Positions 11,139 to 24,300 of a DNA stretch of 64,000 nucleotides are shown here, in pieces; position 1 is the stretch's first letter; every line of letters begins with the position of its first letter. The position numbers were made by a program, and so were the translations under genes. The stretch is taken from NCBI GenBank assembly GCA_019096065.1, contig JAGUCH010000001.1:7564001-7628000 (forward strand), read 5' to 3'. A model generated the notes under the pieces. It was not told the DNA's origin. It worked only from the letters and a program-made list of their open reading frames with translations, and searched no databases. Source of the stretch: Paracyclopina nana (Eukaryota > Arthropoda > Copepoda > Cyclopoida > Cyclopettidae).

Positions 11139-14100
11139 CTACGACTTCAGCAACTGTAGCAACGGCGAAAGAATCAAGATTGCAGCAAAGGTCAACGATA
11201 GTAAGCAGCCACTGGGCTGATGTGCCAAGGTCGCGAAGGAACTTTGTACTGCAGCTGAGGGAGGGGCTATTCGGTCCGACGTAGAGGACTGGACCTTTGA
11301 GTCCTGGCCTCCTTCATCCTGGACCGAGGAGGCTGCAGAATTGCCCTCCCTGAGGACATGAACTATGACAGAGGTTGGTTTGATATTGTATGGTGAGCAA
11401 GTGTAGTTGCCAGAGTCGGCCACAGAGGCCACTTGCAAGTTGAGCGTGGACCCAGCGCTGTCCTTGGTCACGGTCACTCCAGCGTCGTAATTGATCATGC
11501 GATTATTGTGATACCTGGAGGTTTTCAAAGCATAATGAGTGGAATCTCTAATCGTTGTTGATGTAGTGCATACCAGAAAACGTAGAGGGGCTCCTCTGTG
11601 GCTCTTCTCAGAGCACAATGAAGCTGGAGCTTGGACCCGCTTTTTATGATTTTCTCCTTAGTCCCCAGGATTTGCGTTGACGCCTCTGGAAAATAAATAT
11701 GCTCTTTTCATGCAAACCCACCACATCTACTGCGGCTGCGAGAAAACTCACCCACAACTTTGAGCCTCGTGATAATGGACTGCGAAGGATGAGTTGTCGC
11801 TTGGCATTCGTATCTACCCGCATCGTCTAAGGTCACACGCTTGATTCGCAAATCCCAGCCCAGCTGCAAAAAACAGAAAGAAAGCTCAGCAAAGGACCCA
11901 ATTTTAACGACCATACACCAGCAATACGATTGAGCGGGTGCTCGAAATGCACTTGGCAGCTTTTATGGCTTCTGCAAGTACTACTTCATGGCATTTTAAA
12001 CTCACATAGTTGGAGCCGATGAAGGGCTTTGCCACAAAGTAGCGGCTGTCTTCCACGTAGTTTTGATCTCCGATCGTGAGGAGTGAATATGGCCTCGTTT
12101 CGTCCTCGACTCTCGACCACGTGATCTGAAATGCAACAGCCAGACAATGAAAGTTGATAGATCTATCCTCCGGCCTCAGCAGCGGCGAAGAGCCGACCTA
12201 AGAGGGAAGCCTCTTCCCATGCCTATCCGAAAATTAGGCTCTTTTGAAGAAAGTTGCCCGAGCATTTTTAAAACGAGATCAGCCCTTCGATTGCTCCGCT
12301 GCCCCACGGGGCCCAATTTACTGTACTAATACGAGGAGAAAGCTGGCTTGCGATCCAAATCCGCAGCCTCAATCATTGACTTCGATCCGATAACAGAATG
12401 AGCAAACATCTTGACAACATCATGCCAGTACAATTAATGTAAGTAAATAAAGCAAAAGAAGAGGATGAAAGGAAAAGCAATATCCAATATAACAGAGAGC
12501 TATTGCAAGCGAAAAAAATATGTCAGGAAAATCTTCTCACCACTCCGAATTGGCTGTCTTTTTTGACCTCGCATGGCAATACTGCTGTTGAGCCGATGTG
12601 AGCCTTGACTGTGGATCCATTGGCGGTGAAGAACACCCAGTTTTTGGCCACGGTCACATCAATAGGATGCTCGACGCCTTGGCCAAATGTGATCTGGCTT
12701 TTCACGTTGCTGTGGCTCCTTTCATAGATGGCTTCACTCGGTGACCACTCGGAATTGCTTCCATGCCGCCGCTGGCGAAGATGATGGCGACGATGGTGAT
12801 TGCCATCAGATCCATCTGAAATAGAGTTGCAGATTAAGTTTGCGGTTGCACCAAGAGCTAAATGCACGCGCCGCGAAAACACTACCACTATTTTTATGGC
12901 TTGATTTCCGCAGAAATGTCCTTTAAAGTGCTCCGCAACGCGCATCACCAACCAGGTTGTTTCGCTCCCCTGACATTAAGTTGATGACGAAGGAAAGTTT
13001 CTTTTTCCACAAGCTCTGTTTCTGCTGGGAGATACGTTTAATTACTTTCCATCTTTTTTTGGCTACATCCAGCTGCATGGTGGTGAGTTATTTTACTACC
13101 AAATGAGAGGCAAGTTTGACAAGGTCATTTTCCACTTCATCAACTTCAGCGACAAGTTTGGCTTCTTCCACCCCATGCATGTTTCCCTTTTTATACGTAC
13201 TGCTGTGCATAGATGCAGCTGTACTATATAATATAAAATGTAGCGAGGCCCTCCAAACTCTCCAGAGAGATAATACAATATACTGCGCATGCAACTTTAT
13301 ATGTGGTGCTCATCGCAGAAACTGCTTGCGCAACGGCGACAACTTGATTTTATTTCGCAATTAAGCTTTACTTGTTGGGCGGGGGCCTCAAATTACTGTT
13401 TGCAGCTGTTTCAGTGGACAAACTTTTTTATTTATAAAAATGCATTTTTTTGCACTTAGTAGTAGGTTCCAACTTGTTAAGGTTATCACTTGACGTCACT
13501 AGGAGAAAAACAGCTGTCACACTGGATATGGAAGTCGAGCTAATTCAGGGAATGACAGTTGGAGCATAGCCGTCATCAATCCTTCCCAACGAGCCTTATG
13601 CAAGAAGTTCACAGAAATGGGCTCTTTAAAATGTCATTGGCGCGTTATAGCCTCGTGAATAAGCATCTAGCATTAGTTCCGACCTCGGAGGACTCCGAGG
13701 TCGAGCCACGTGCCAAAGCACACAAGGCCGCTTAATTGCTCTGAAGGCAACCTCAGAAGAGATGGAAGCTTGGCAACTTTCCACTCCCTCTAATCCCCTT
13801 AAAGATCAGCACGAACTGGAGCGGTTTCACCAGTTTTCTTTTCAAAAATAGCTTTCTGTGCAGTCAATGATGCACCTCGGGCCGGCCGCAATTTCATTAA
13901 GCTGCTCATACTCATTAGATTGCGCTACGTAAACGCAGCAGTAGCATCTTCAAAGTTTCACCATGGATTAATCTCACCACCAAAATAATCCGCGCAAACC
14001 TCCCAGCGTTCTCCCCCACAGCACAAATGCGAGTACTTTACAGCTAATGCGAATAATTATACGAGGAGCCTCTCATCACACCACAATCATCATAGTATAT

Positions 14101-17100
14101 AAATAAGAGGAGCCAGAGGAACAACAGAAAGGCATGTCACGTAATATCCATGCATCATGCTGCATAACAAGGGAGACAAATGCCCCCAACGTCCTCATTT
14201 CCAGGCAAATTTCATGTTGTTGGGTGGCACATGCGTTTTTGCCGAAGAAAAATTGGAGCAGACTCCCTTTTTTGAGTGCTTCAGTGAGTGCTAGTGTACT
14301 ACTGCGAAAAAACCGGGGAACGTGAGACTGGTCGAAAACAATTGGTACATAATGGAGGCTCATCCGAGCACTTGGCAAGGATATTTACCATCAATGTTTG
14401 GAAGACCATGAAAAGATACTACAGCAATGGATGTACCTAATGAGTGCCAATGATACCAAGACTTGGACCTTTTCCAGTTATTACTACAGTTGGCAAATGT
14501 CTTGCGGCCAATCGATTTTCACATGATCTCTGGCCTCAGGCATGTCCACTTACTCTTAACAAAGGCTCCTTGGGACAAAAAGAATTTTTTTATTCCTTTT
14601 GTGTGTGTAACTTGCCTCATCAATTTTCCAGGCTTTACCACGCTTGGACGACAGAGATGTCACAAAACAGTTATATTTGTTCCGTGACAAGGCCGCGGGT
14701 CTTGCTGCTCACTGACCGAGAAAGCTACTCAAGACGAGGACAACGATGATATTATACCAAACATGCTGTACGTAGAAGGCGGCCGTGGCGTAAACCACCT
14801 CGGATGGCCTTTATGACAGGCCCATTCTAACGCAAAGAATGATTTTCACAGAAGGAGTGAGCCTCAATTCGCCTCTTTCTATCTAAAGTATGCACTATCA
14901 AAAGAGTCATTCTGATCTAAGCGAGAGCAGAATGAAAGACAGGTCTTTGTGCAAAAAAGTCAAAAAGGAGCCTGATGGCTCTGACGCCAGATTGAGTCCC
15001 GATTTCCCTCGCAGCTCTTCCTAGGAGCGCTTTTTTCGTTCATAATTTCTCTCCCAATCGCGAGGAGAACCGTGTTTAGACATCCTACATTTAGGTCCAT
15101 AATCTTCCTTTACGACGAGTAAGTAATTAATAACCTGAGGTTGTCAATTAGGGACGGTCACATTCTTTGCTCTCACTCTTTCGAAAGTGTGGAGCCTTGG
15201 AAGAGATAGCAATTTATGCTGTGCAAGACTAACCTCGTTTTGAAGATCGGAGGGATCAAAAAGCTTGCCATTTTTCGAGTACTTGCACAAAGTGGTGTCG
15301 TTTCTGAGGCATGATGATATCTGGTTGCTAGCAACTGCTTTCACAATGTGCTACTACTTTATGCGGCTGGGGGTAACTTTTCATGAGCTGAAGGATTAGT
15401 TGATCAAGGTTTGCAGGCTGCCCTACATATCAGCGGGTCATAAAAAAGTACAACCTGGCTGCAAACCTTCAGCTACGCTTGTGTGTATGTTGCAAATCTG
15501 ATTGGCCTATTGATTTACGAGGGAGAACGTGACATCTCTCCGGGAGCTCGTCTTAGGCTCTCAAAAGAGGATGAGTAGGCTCTCCTTTTTGATCCTAACT
15601 AAGGATGGCTTTCTAACCCGACAGCTCAATGTTCAGGTCCTTCTTCTGTCCTCTCCGCCAGCTACCTTCTACTTTGTGCCAATGCATCATCATATCTCAA
15701 GTTTGAGAATCATTCCAATTAATAATTAATGGCGCCGCTGCCGGAGCTGAAAAGAGTTACCAGCAAAAGTCGTTTCACCTTGGAGCCAAAATGCATCTGT
15801 GAATAAGTTTAATCTGCTGCAACGGAAAGCTCTACCATAAGCACAAAGGTAGCAAGCATAGCATGGCTACTCTGCTGCTGCTGGAATTAGCCATGCTCAG
15901 TAAATAATGGAATAGCAGCCGAAAAATGCGGATGTGGTACGAGTATGAGCACTTTTTGAAATATGAAGATGGCCTACCTACTAGAATGCAGTTTTTTCGG
16001 TAGTAGCTGCTACATGGTACATATTTGAACGTCAGTGCCGCCACAGTAGGCTCAGGTTCCGCCTCTTCGGCTTTGGGATCTAACTGCTCTAGGACTGGAA
16101 AAATGCAGTAAGATCCCTTTTGTGTGTTTCTTTAGAACATATTTACGGCAACGTAGAAGTTGCGATGAATAATTGAACCTCGAGTTTAGCAAGGTTTTTT
16201 TTCTTTCCTTTTTCTTGCTGCCAGCAGCAATGCCTTTTTGGCAAAGAGAATAAGCATCCAGCTTTGTTGGTACAGGACATGAAAAACCGACGTCTCAATC
16301 TAATTAAGTCAGACTTTCTTGCCGAAAACTGAGCGTGGCTGTGACATGTCGTTCATAACTGCATGGCATGCATCATGCTAGTAGATGGCAACAGTTAGCT
16401 AACAGCTCTGTATCCGAGTACATGTGCCTCGATAAATCATTATGGAGATTAAAAAGCATACAGTAGTGATCCTTCGGGGATTTATGGCAGGATTACTCTC
16501 TAGCAAATGTATGAAAATGTAAAGGTTTTGGACGAATGCTAATGCATAGAAGTTCTGTCTGCATGCTGAATAGCAAAAAAGAAAACTATATCCCAGCCTT
16601 CGGGCCGCGTCTTATGCATGCGCGAACAACACTTTTGCTTACTTTACTTTTGAAAGTTAACCCAATTTTCCCTTTGGTGGGGCGACTAGTAATTTTTTTT
16701 GGCGCAGCCAGTTGCCCCGGCTTTCAGTGTCCATTAATGTCCGAATGGTGGTGGGCACCACAAAGTTGGCTGTTGGAACAGACATCGTCATTCTCATAGA
16801 AGAAGTGCGAGTTGTACAAAAGCTACGTAGGAGCAGAAACCCCAATTTTTCTACGGAAGGCGCGTGCCACACACAAAAACGTCCAACAACGAAGCCTTTG
16901 CTAATGCAAGAGTACGTTGTTGCAGTTCTTTTTCCCGAGACAAGTAAAGTCTCCTTTAAAGCCCTTGCTACAAGTGCTGCTGCCATGTTTTGACAGTCAC
17001 CATGACACTAAGTAGATGTCTGACACTTTGGCACGTTTTGGAGGAGTGATTTTCTCCCAATACACTACACTGTGGCCGGGGTGTGTCCAGTTTTTCGCAG

Positions 17101-20100
17101 GTTTTCTCATGCATCCGCGCCAATATCCTTGAAGAAGAAAAACACCTCTTCTTGAGGCTCCTCTGAAATTCGCCTTTCTTTCCCAGAATAAACCGCCAGC
17201 TCAGCTCGGGCGTGTATGTATACAAGATAAAGGAGGTTTCGGAAATTAGTTGTCTCAAAAAAGCCTCTCCTCGCAAACTTTGCTACGATACAGTATAAGA
17301 TTTAACCAAGAAAGCTCGTTCAGCCTCTTTAAAAATGTAGTGATGTGCACATCGAGGTATTTCTGCCCAACTTTCAAGCAATTTATGGCTGCGCGCACAT
17401 TTCAAAACCTTGAGGGATCTCTTATGGTATTCTAAATAACAAAGGTACCTATATGGAATAATAAATAGGCCACAACAAAGAAAGGGGGAGTCAAGATAGG
17501 AGTGGTGCGGTGTTGCACCATCTTTTGCACAGAAGATACATGCTACTACTACTATTTTTTTCTGTCAAGCTCAGCAAATGACTAGAGCAAATGCTCTTTC
17601 CATCTTTCCTTGCTGATCTTACAACTTTGGAATCGTGCCTAAACTTATTGGCGAACTGATGAGTTTTGATATTCAATAAAAGAAAGCAATGTCATAGGAG
17701 AATTATTACTGCAACGCCGTGGTTGGGCTCCGAAGGGAGTAATTTTTCGAGTGCTGACGAGGGAATATTGACAATTATACGAAAGCTAGTGAGCACTCCA
17801 TAAAATGCAAACATAAATCATTCGAGCGAGATTGAGGACTTGCCAACAAAAGTATAAATCAGTTTGAGCCGATGCATCCTCCGTTGAAATGAGAGCGAGG
17901 CGAAAAAGCGGCAAGGCCTGTTCTCGGCACTTTTAATACACTTGGCTAGGTCTCAATTTTCCTCTTGGGTAGGAATAGCTCTGATTAATGACGCCTATAA
18001 AATGGGCGTCGGCTCTCGAGCATTTACATTTGAAATTGATTTACCAGCTCTTCCTAGAAGACGATTTGCTTTTCAGCTTTCGCAATGATATCACAGAGAG
18101 TAGCGTTTCATTTGCAGCTAGTAGGAGCTTTTGACCGACGGCTACATAACTCGCTTGCGGCAACTAGCTTCTGTCCAAATGTGCTTTGCGCAAATTAATA
18201 CTAGGGCTCTTGAATTTCAAACTGGCAGTTAGGCCAAAAATACTGCAGCCTTCGAGGAAAGAGAAACAGCAGCCACTCCTTTTTTGTTGTCTACACGTCA
18301 CGTAACGTAAGAATTCAGCAGCAGCCTGAGCAGCCAAATAGCAGTAGTAGTAGTAGCTCGGATGTCCTAAAAAGTAAAGAAAGCCATTTCTGATGCCACT
18401 AGACCCCTCGACGTTCCCATGGTCTGGCTCTTCTCTTTTTCAATAAACAGTTTCCGCATTTTCCAATCAAACTCCTCTCTTCAGTTCTTCCCTTTTTCTC
18501 CGCAGAAATGTGGCCACATAAGCCAACAGCTGTAAATTTTCATGGAGAAGAACTGGCTTTGTCAAACAGGGCACAAAAGCGAACACTGGTTCTGTATTTA
18601 CTCCGGAAAAAGCAGTTATGGGTGTACTGAGAGAAGATTCACTCTCTATTCATCCGAACACAAACTAAGGACCCTTTACTACGCTTTTCAAAGCAAAGGA
18701 GAAAAAAAGGGACCGAAACAATGTGAAAAGCACAAAAGAAAAAATATGGCCTTGGACTAATGGCACCAAGTGCATGTTTAAGTGAATATTCCTCCTTTTC
18801 TTTATTGGCCTTGAAAGTATTGTCAGCTGAGATGCATCAACATAAAATACGGCCCCAGCAAGATTTACTGCACCATTTCGTTGGAACAGGGGCATTATAC
18901 GTATCTAATTCAGAAAATATAAGCCACAGCAACAATCCCAAGTGACGTGGTAAGTTAACATAAACCTGGTTTTCTGATTGTACCCAACGGCCAAATACAA
19001 AGCCACAGTTTTTCTCCTCTCTCGAAATATCCTGGTTGGGTGCTGTCTTGAAGGATCAAGGCCGCAACCTTTATTTCCTACTAAATCATGGGCTTTCCTC
19101 CATTCTCTATTCTACATAGGTGCGTATGTGATTGGCATTTTCGCCTATTCTTTGGACAGAAGGCTTCTCAAAAAATGCTAAAACGTTGCGAGTAGCGACT
19201 AAATTAACAAATGACCAGTGAAAGGTGGATCGACAGAAAACCATTCACGAAATGGGAAGGCACATCACCTGAACGATACGTGATTAGGCCACCTTCACAT
19301 ACCTTATAGAAAGTGAACAATATCGTGAAGGAAACCTTCGTGTGCTATTTCCATGATAGATTTATTGTAGCATAAAAAACATCGGCTACAAAGTAGTACA
19401 CATGGTACTCCACACAGCTTTTCGTATTCTTGAGTTCGTGTCAAAAGACGCGCGCACCTGCTTGCAATAAGCTTAGATGAGCCCCACAAAAGGCAAGCTT
19501 TAGAACCACTCGCGAGTGGATAAAGAGATCTTATGAATAAGGAAAAAAGGCATTGAAGCTAAAAATGACTCCGAATGGCTTGCACATCTGTGAGAATACA
19601 AATGGGCTGCTTAAAAGAGCGTGTGTTTGGAGCAGACAAAAAGCCAATTTCTAGTTTGAAAAATTGCTCGCAGTATTAGTGGAGCGCGGCCATCCCAGCT
19701 TTAAATACCGTAATTGGGCCAAGGCGCTTTTTGCCTCTCCCGAGGAGGAACTTTATAAAAGGTAATTAATGCTCAAATACTATGCTAATCAGATTGGTTG
19801 CCAGCGTGGATAGGTTCAATTAGTAGGGGAAAGCTAGCGCCAGTGAAGAAGTCACATTCACTGATTTGATGTATCAAAAGAAACGCTAGATTTGGGGTTC
19901 CCCTCCTTCCAAGCAGCGCACACCATTAATGCATCCATCCTTCCCCGTTGCATTGTCATGATTTGCGCATATGGCACGTACGACGACGAGGAGTGAAAAG
20001 CAGCTCGCAGTATTTGTGCATAAAAGGGAGGAGGGTAAAATGTATCCTAAATAACAAGCCGCAGCCGCTGCCACGCCACGGGGAGCTGAGTTAAAACATG

Positions 20101-21382
20101 TAGTATCTAACCTTTTAGGAAAATTAAAGTACGCTTCCTTACGAGATAAAGAAGAGTAGCCCAACCAACTGAAAGCAATTCCTGCTTTTTTTCACCCTGA
20201 TACACACACTTCGCAAGATCCAACCTTGGGCGCTCAAATATTTTAGCAAACCTGGGAGATTATCTGTGCTTATCCTTCCTTTGAACAGGAAGAGGAAAGG
20301 TTAAATTGCGAGCACTTTGCCATACATACTAGTATTTTTGCTTCGATCTTACAATTGCGTGAGTGCAAGAAATTATGCGGCAAAAAAGCTTTTTGTGAAC
20401 AACCACCGTAATTTGAATAATGTTCAATGAAAAATATTCACAGTAGCTAGCTTTATTAGCAGATCATTTTTCTTTGTTTGTGCAACGCGGCTGCGGCAAG
20501 GCTTTTTTTTAGCCTCAAACAAATTTTACCATAGCATTGCAACAAAAAGAGGGAAGGAGCCACCTGCAAGTGACACAATTCTTTTGGAGAATCGGTGAAA
20601 AAAGAAATATCAAAGAACAAAACAATTTTCGGGTTTCGTTAGTGGCAGCTAAGAGCCTGCGAGATGAGCAAATTGCTAGCCAGAGAGCCGAAGATATGCC
20701 AAACTTTTTTTGAGGCTCTTCCCTGCCACTGCTTCTATCTGCTACTCTCTGGGCCAGACATATTGCCAATAGAGATAGCAGAAGTGGCAAGAAATATTGC
20801 TACTAAAATACAGTTATACCTAGCGAGGCTACAGCAACTTTGGTTACTTTTTCTCCCACAACGACCTCGAGAAAACGAAACAAGATGGATTTACAAGGTG
20901 GCTGCAACAACAGGGAAAATCGCACGTCATTTGTAATCTCTCTATCATTATAGAATCGTTAGGGCAGCATCCGGTTATTATTAACGATTTATGCTTGACT
21001 GCTCGATCATCACAAATGGTCAACTGCCCCACAATTGCTGGCCAAAGCAGTCAGGACCACGCAGTAATGACACATCTACTTATGTTTCAAAGAGTGAAAC
21101 AACCGTGTCAGCACTATCGATATTTCTAGAGGGTACTACTATGTTAAAATCATTTTTCTTTCATAGCAGTCATTTCTCAATTCGAAAGCAGCTAGTTGTC
21201 TAACGTAAAGTGAGCATAGCCTAAATTATTTAATAACGGCCCCCGGAAATTTGATACTTCCGCGTATAGTCGAAGCATCACACAATGCGTCAAGGTATCT
21301 TATTAGCTATAATAGGATACTTACCCGAGGTGGAAACTCCAAGTGTCAACAGGAGGAGCAGGCAAACGAAAAAAGTTTTCAT
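11139..21382 (-). CDS. dpr-like two-Ig-domain cell-surface protein (six coding exons, 350 aa)
   Basis: Exons in order of transcription are 21325-21382, 12541-12815, 12006-12125, 11752-11863, 11574-11685 and 11139-11514. All splice phases agree and the total is 351 codons. Exon 1 is a signal peptide, MKTFFVCLLLLLTLGVSTS, ending at GTAAGT. A polar His/Arg linker follows, then Ig1 (Cys101, Trp114, Cys171 within YECQA) and Ig2 (Cys212, Trp226, Cys265 within DSGNYTC). The WYHNNRMINY segment and the VHVL strand after Ig2 are hallmarks of the Drosophila dpr (defective proboscis extension response) family. The C-terminus (about 328-350) is hydrophobic and ends at the stop, which suggests GPI anchoring. 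Dpr proteins pair with DIP Ig proteins at synapses and specify neuronal wiring. The 8.5-kb first intron is typical of the family. Which dpr paralogue this is cannot be told. Confidence 0.88.
12816..21324 (-). other. First intron of the dpr-like gene
   Basis: This 8.5-kb intron joins the signal-peptide exon (phase 1 donor, GTAAGT at 21319-21324) to the Ig1 exon (acceptor CTATTTCAG before 12815). The phases fit: one base from the first exon plus AT from the second gives an Asp codon. I see no nested gene. Short frames inside it lack domains or splice partners. A small trinucleotide run (AGT)n lies near 18342-18357. Confidence 0.7.
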
Positions 21383-24300
21383 GACCAAGTAACCACTGAA
21401 GGTGCTCATTTTGCTTCCACACAAAACTTTTCGTAGAGACTAGTAATTGTGAAGAAACTTAACGCACACACTATGTGTTTTTGGCACTTTTGTGTAGTCA
21501 GGTCTAATTGATGGGAGTCCCTTTTTTTCCCTACTTCGCTGTTCGCATTGCCCGTCCGAGCCAATGTGTTCTTCCGCGAGGAGAGTGCCCAGCTGATGCG
21601 AATCGCTAAATTTGGAATGGCTCAAGTCTTCTTCATTTTGTACCTAGAAAGGATAGATAAAATGCAAAATGTTACCAGACTCTTGTTTCCCGAGAAAAAT
21701 ATTACATCATTCACGTGGCGTAATCTTGAAAAATGGCTCTATGTAACAACAAACAATGCAAGGTGCAAAAGTGGTTGAGTGGGCTAAATGCAGTTAAAAA
21801 AGCCTCTTTGCCAAGCATTTGTGATTGTTGAATCTGGTAGCACTGTTAGAGCGCACTAAGGTCGATGGCGAACGCCCGGCCTATTAAAGCGGGCCAGCTT
21901 TTCAAAGTCAGCTGACATTCAGCCTACTTCAGTCTTGGCGAAACAGCGTAAACGTTTTGTCTAAGTTTTTCTTAATATTTGTGGGAACCGCGGCCAGGTG
22001 CCCATTGTTTCATCTCTGGCATATCTTCAAGTTAGTCCTGCCCAAAGTTATGAGCAATGCCAAAACTTGGCAGGAGCAGCTAGGATGGAGAGGCACGCAA
22101 AATGATGTAAGGCAGCTTTTAATAATTGAGTTAGCGCTCAACTTTTTTTTCCAGGCCGAAAAGTCTATTTTGATTGACCCCCGAACCAGTTGCTTCCACA
22201 CTGACCAGTTGGCTCTGCTGCGTGGTGGTCTGTAGCTTCTTCTGCAAAAGACGCCATTTCGAACTAATCCCAAACAAAAGAGGGGGAAAGCTCGAGAGAA
22301 GAGACGGGCTACAAATCAGATCATATCTGGCCAGAGACAACAATTCTTTCCCACATCTCCTTCAATGAAACCATCAATGGCTACCAGAAAGGAAAGGGAG
22401 TCTATTCAGTGATCCTATCGAAGCTAGCGCTCCGCACATACATTCCTGCCTAGCCTCGGAAGTGGTGGCAAAAAGTATATCGCATTTTTCCCTGACCATC
22501 GTGCTACTTGAATGGAGAAAAGGTAGGACTGCATACAATATCTAGTATTCTAGAAGTATTGAGCAAGCAGTGCATGCCTTCGCGAATTATCCCAGTTTCT
22601 CCTGGACTTTACCAAGATGCCATTTCCTTCCTAAAAGCATCCTTTGACAAAGATGAAGGGCTTAATCAGCTGAGTTCACTCTTAAATCTATTACGGGGGG
22701 GACTTTTGAAATTGGCCTTATAGAGGCCGCAACCCTATTGTATCTTTGTTAAGGGAAAGGTCATTTTTCATTGCTTCAGCTCGGACTTGGACAAAAGCCT
22801 CCAACTAGCTTTTGGCAGACAGACCTTTTTGGTTGGTGGCTTCTCCGCTCTGCAAGAATACTAAAATACTGCAAAACTACTTTATCAAATCTCAGCTAGA
22901 GCTCGGTTGCCTTTAGCATTCGAAAGTTGGCTCGGATAATTGCCTACCTCTTTATGTCGCTGCATAGCTGTACAAAAGGTCCTTCTGCCCCTGGTTTCGT
23001 CCAGATAGTAGAGGCACCATAAGTAGCTCGAAGCAATAATCGAACTTAAAAAGGGAAAGCAACATGGAAAATGAGCCAACGGCAGCTTATGGAACAAAGA
23101 AAACCTCTGGAAAGCATGCTAGCTAGGAGCCAGAGCTGCATGGTAGGCTACTTTTCCAATTTATATTCTAAGTGCTAATTAGTTGTTTGCGTTTTTGTAC
23201 GCTTAGTGTACGATTGCGGTGTGTGTGAAGACTTTAGAAGCCCCAAGAAAAAATTAAACGCTTAGTATGCACGCAACCCTTGCGCCCCTTAATGTGAACC
23301 ATGAAGGGTTAAGGTATTTATTTGCAGAAAAGTGGCCGTAATAACGAAGATTCCGGCATTAAGCCATACGATTGTAAATTCTATGCTCGCGTTCTTGCCG
23401 CAAGCCAAGCTTCCTCATAAAAAAGCCCTCGGCAAATAAAGCCAGAGTTGAATGGTCACAAATTACCTCCAAGCAAATCTCAGGAAAAGCTTGTGCGCGA
23501 GATTATTCAGCATGTGTTCACACGACTAGAAAGCCGGGTCAAATGCAGCAGCAAAAAAAGCCAAGTCATGCCCCTCAATATTTATCGGTTTCACGTAGCA
23601 ATCCGTACAGCTCTGTTGGTATGTGCCAGGTTAGAATTTTCCGTATAAAAGCTAAAGTATTCAAAGTTTTCGAGTGAGCTTTGGAAAGAATTATTGGCAT
23701 GCCTGCATGTCTGAATGCCAAACGAAGAATTCTTAATGCCTCCTCCTGCTACCTAAATCAACGTCGACACTATAACTACTACTTACTAGTCTGAAAGCAC
23801 TCTCGTCGGCGTGTTTGTTATTTTCTCTCTGTTACAATTATTAAGCCGGCTGTCTTGGTTCTCATAAAAATAAATGAGAACTTCAGCCAGACGTAGCTAG
23901 CAGCGAACCATTTCAATGTGAGGATGTCGTCTCGCTCTTGCTGCTGTAACGAATATGCATAAACGATTGCGCTGTAATAGCTGGCTTGAACTGCAGTTAC
24001 CAATTTGGAAGGACGTAAATTATTTCCTGCTTCTAGGCTATCTTTCCCCGTTCTACTTCTTCTCTCTCCCCCTTCTTCAAAAGAAACATCAAGAAACGCG
24101 TCGCTATTTAAAAATTCGTACGAGCAACTTATTATACATGAATGAGGTTAGCTTTAGTTTACTGCCTCCCTTTTCGTTGACTTACTGAAATCCCCACGGG
24201 AAATTCTGTACACGTCGAAGCAAATTCACTACTAGCTCTGAAATGCGGAAGGGTAAACTTCCTTTGTGGCTAAATTTTTGTGTAAGCAAATTAAACGTAG

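Noticed and set aside
20515-20790. Minus-strand frame beginning LPLLLSLLAICLAQ, signal-peptide-like
   Set aside because: No ATG opens it; tandem in-frame TAG codons lie just upstream, and no donor or acceptor links it to another exon.
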